A stretch of DNA of 64,000 nt, from contig NC_018312.1 of assembly GCF_000234665.1 (NCBI RefSeq), positions 504,516-568,515 on the forward strand, given 5' to 3'. The stretch is from Leishmania mexicana MHOM/GT/2001/U1103. Its lineage: Eukaryota; Euglenozoa; Kinetoplastea; Trypanosomatida; Trypanosomatidae. The position numbers and the translations under genes were made by a program. Positions 60,905 to 64,000 of the stretch are shown here, one piece after another (the stretch's first letter is position 1; the number at the start of each line of letters is the position of its first letter). The notes beneath the pieces are model-generated. The model did not search any database. It was not told the DNA's origin and was given only the letters and a program-made list of their open reading frames with translations.

Positions 60905-63900
60905 AGATGTCTCACTATTTTTTTTTCTTTAACGGATTGTTGAACAAAGGAGAAGTCTGCAACCTCGGGAAACCAGTGAAAAGGCACAGATGATAGCTGG
61001 TTCACGCCCCTTTCAGTTGCCACGAACGTTGGCACGGCGGGAGAGAGGGAGAGAGAGAGCCTCCGTTCAAGAACTGCTGTGGGAATGGCAGGTGGGGCGG
61101 GGGGGGTGAAGTGGAAAAGCAGAGAGAAAACGAGAGAGCGAAATCACAAACAAGAAGGAAGATAAAACCATCCACGCACTTCCCCACACACACGCGCGCG
61201 CGTTGCGGACGGCGCCAAGCGAAAAAAAAGCGTGAACGTAAACGATGAAAAAGTGCTGCGATATGCCAGCGCCAGACGACGAACAAAAAAGTAGGTAGGC
61301 GCAAAGACGAAGAAACGATGAAGGAAAGGAGGGCGGTGGTACCCGGCGAAGCCGACGAGAACACGCGCACAGGTACAATAGAGGAGGGTAGGGTGCGAAA
61401 GCTTCGAAGAAAGATATACAAGCTACAGAGGTCGAGTACGTCCCTATTTTTTTTTCTTCGCTCCCCTCTGCGTCTCTTGATGTTGGCGACCACACGTTTC
61501 TTCCAGGGGGGGGAGGAAAGAGGAGAGCACAACGAATACAGAGTGCCAGTGAAGTTGAAGAAACGCGAAGAGAGACGCGGAAGGGGGAGGGGATGAGTCA
61601 CGGATGGAGGGAGAGTGCAGGGTTGGCCGTTGCTTGATGGCCGCCCTGTCCCCGCCGTCTACTTTTCTTTGCGCTTTTCTACTCTGTTTCTCTTTCTCCT
61701 CCTTTTCGTTTTATTTTTTAGTGTGGTGCCTTCTTCGATGTCTCTCGGACAAACAAACGGGCGCCAATAAAAAAAAATAGCAACACCGCAAAGAAACAGA
61801 CACGGGAGAGTCACAACAAGGACACACACGCAGACAAACAAAACGAGGAGACGGAGAGACGCCGCGTCTCAGGAAGAGAATTCTGACGAGGACACAAAAA
61901 AAAGCAGACGAAAATCTGTCTTTTATTTTCCCACGCAAGCAAGAGAGAGGTTGGTGGGTGTGAGGGAGGAATATGCAAGTCCGCGTATCTGCGCCGGCTG
62001 GTGAGCAGGAGGTCGCTCTCCCAATGCGTGAATACGAGAAAGTTGTGCCCCCCCCCCCCTCTCCCCTTCTCTCCCTTCGATGCTCTCTTGAGTGCAGACA
62101 GGTGAAATCAAAAAAAAAGAAATCGAGGCAGAGAGATATACTGACTGACAGACAGACAAGCTGAGAAGAGGCAGTAAAGACGGTGGAAAAAAAGGAAAGG
62201 AAACAGAGCGTCAAAAGCCAAACAAAAAGCACGCGATACACGCAGGACACAAAGGAGAACAGGAAAAAAAAAACGATGAGGTCGACGAGAGGTGTGCGCG
62301 TGTGAGAAAGATGCGGGGGAGGGGAGAGAGAAGGAAGGGTAATTCAGAGGGTGAGGGAGGGGAACGGGGTGGGTGAGGACGAACAGCGAACAACAACAAC
62401 AAAAAATAGTTGTGAAGACAGAGAAACTAATCGCGAGAGACACGGCAAGGGAGGAAAGACCGGAAGAAGTGCGTCAAGACGCCAAAAGAGGAGAGAACAA
62501 GAAAAAAGTGGATAAAGCAAAGAAAAAAACGAAATGCAGAGAGAGAGAGAGAAAGAGAGAGGCAGCGCGCCGGGGAAACCACAACAAAGGACCGAAAAGG
62601 GGGAGGGGAGGAGGAAGCGCTCCAACAGCGAACGGTCACGAAAAAAAAAAGAAGAAAAAGCGAAAAGGCGTAAGGAGCACAGATGCACAATACACACAGG
62701 AAAGAAACGAGACGAAAAAAAAAGGGCAAGAAAGAGATTCGGCTACACCAGTTGTAGCCACTAGCGAAGACAGCAACGTCGCGGTACGAGCGAGCAAGGG
62801 AAGGGGTGCAGGAGGTGATCGCAGGAGGGAGTCGGGGGAAGGAGGAGGAGGGGGGGCAAAAACGTGAACAGAGCAAAACAACAACAGAAGAAGGGGCGAA
62901 ACAAGTCTGGGGAACAAGAGGGCAGCAACAACAGAAAAAAAACGTCAAACTAAAAGAGAAAGTGGTGAATCAAGCGCGGACAACGAAGAGTAAAAAAAAA
63001 ACACGTAAACTGAATCAAAAAAAACGGGAAAATGCGAGCAGGCAGCGCACGATCAGTACAGAGACACGCACGCACGCACACACACAGTCGCCAGGAGTCA
63101 AAAACAACAAAAAAAACGGGAGCGAGGAAAGTCGAAGACGAAAAATTTCAGGAGAACGTCAAGCAGAGAAGCTCACCCACACATTCGAAAAAAAAAGAAA
63201 CACCAATCAAGTTGAGAACGACGAGTGTGTTTCCTTCAAAATCCGAAGGGCAAGATAAAATAAAGCTGATGTGGGAGCGGTGAACATCCAAAAAAAATTC
63301 AAAAGGTCAAGATAACTGCAACAGGGATGGAAGGTAGTCCCTACCTCTCAGTCGTACGCAGAATGCGGTAGAGCCGAGTGCCTGTGCGTGATTTTTATTT
63401 TGTCCCCACTATTCCCTTTTTTTTGGTACACGTATGTGCGTATTGTGTATTATTTATTTCTGCTTTGCAGGAGAGACGTTAGCGGGGTGAGTGGTCTTCG
63501 AGGGAGAGAGAGCGAAACAAGCAGAGAAATGTGGCTGGAACTTATGTTTCACCTTGCTGCGTGTGTACGTGTGTGGCGTGCTGCTGCTACTGCTGTGTAT
63601 CGCTCCCTCTCTTTTCTTGCCACTGTGTCGTATCTGGTCAGCGTTCGCCGAGGGAGTTGAACGTCCTTGGCCTCCCGCTTTCACCCTTTTTCTGTCGGGC
63701 GCACTTGAGTTTGTTCTCTTCCTCGGGCGGTTTGTTCTCGGCTCGTGCTGTTTCTCCCTTATCTTACGTCCCCCGTCAGGACCGCCTCTCTCTTTCCCGT
63801 TTCCTTTTTTCTCGGTTTGCGTCCTCGGCTGCCGTGTTGTCGACCTTGCCCCTTCGCTCCTTTTACCTTTTGGGTGTTACTGCGCGCCCAGTCTCAATGC

Positions 63901-64000
63901 CGCCGGGGGAAGCCGATGGTTGACAGAGAACGAGATACACAGAGACAGATAAATAAATATATAGATAAACACCACACGCCAATGACAAGGTACAACTAGT
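60905..64000. other. spacer upstream of the large RRM gene, to window end
   Basis: About 3.1 kb with no credible gene. It is A/G-rich on the + strand up to about 63380, with C-runs near 62047 and many A-runs. The final 600 bp are T/C-rich on the + strand. The purine block at about 61038-61062 gives a pyrimidine tract on the transcribed strand, and an AG near 61013 may be the acceptor for the RRM gene. Confidence 0.5.

Overview
This window looks like nuclear chromosome sequence from a trypanosomatid, most likely Leishmania or a close relative. The genes are intronless. They sit in two long same-strand arrays separated by UTR-like spacers rich in CT (coding strand), CA/GT microsatellites and homopolymers. 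The proteins carry long Ser/Ala/Gly/Gln low-complexity inserts, and there are relics of ingi/L1Tc-type retroposons. No species is claimed.

Layout. Positions 1-13,919 are transcribed rightward and hold a large protein with double-stranded-RNA-binding-like modules (207-4334) and phosphatidylinositol 4-kinase alpha (5940-13919). Positions 13,920-19,270 form a convergent strand-switch region, where two polycistronic units would terminate. It contains a degenerate ingi/L1Tc-related element and a GC-rich ~650-bp tandem repeat with G-quadruplex potential. Everything to the right is transcribed leftward: AP-1 sigma adaptin (19271-19747), a zinc-finger protein (20523-22142), a Ser/Thr-rich protein of unknown function (28068-31664), a LYAR-type zinc-finger protein (34824-35774), a two-RRM protein (46494-48836), LTV1 (51406-53385) and a second, larger two-RRM protein (56267-60904). 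The window ends in a spacer upstream of that last gene.

The genes are mainly housekeeping: ribosome biogenesis (LTV1, LYAR-type), clathrin-adaptor traffic (AP-1 sigma), phosphoinositide signalling (PI4K) and post-transcriptional control (two paralogous RRM proteins). As is usual in kinetoplastids, neighbours need not share a pathway. Maturation is expected by SL trans-splicing, so several starts were chosen by the first ATG after a pyrimidine tract and AG.

The most interesting structure is repeat-based. A ~1.47-kb piece of the degenerate retroposon is present almost identically in inverted orientation at 16203-17676 and 24192-25974, bracketing two genes. A ~500-bp composite of its 3' end plus the adjacent tandem-repeat unit recurs at 55230-55735. 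The inverted copy contains a 100-N gap whose two flanks are the same 209 bp. Removing one copy and the Ns gives the exact expected length, so the gap appears to be an assembly artefact. Other points are a 10.7-kb stretch without a credible gene (35775-46493), an AP-1 sigma gene lacking its canonical first eight residues, and a tRNA-like B-box/T-arm remnant near 40,030. I did not find a clearly new biological system.
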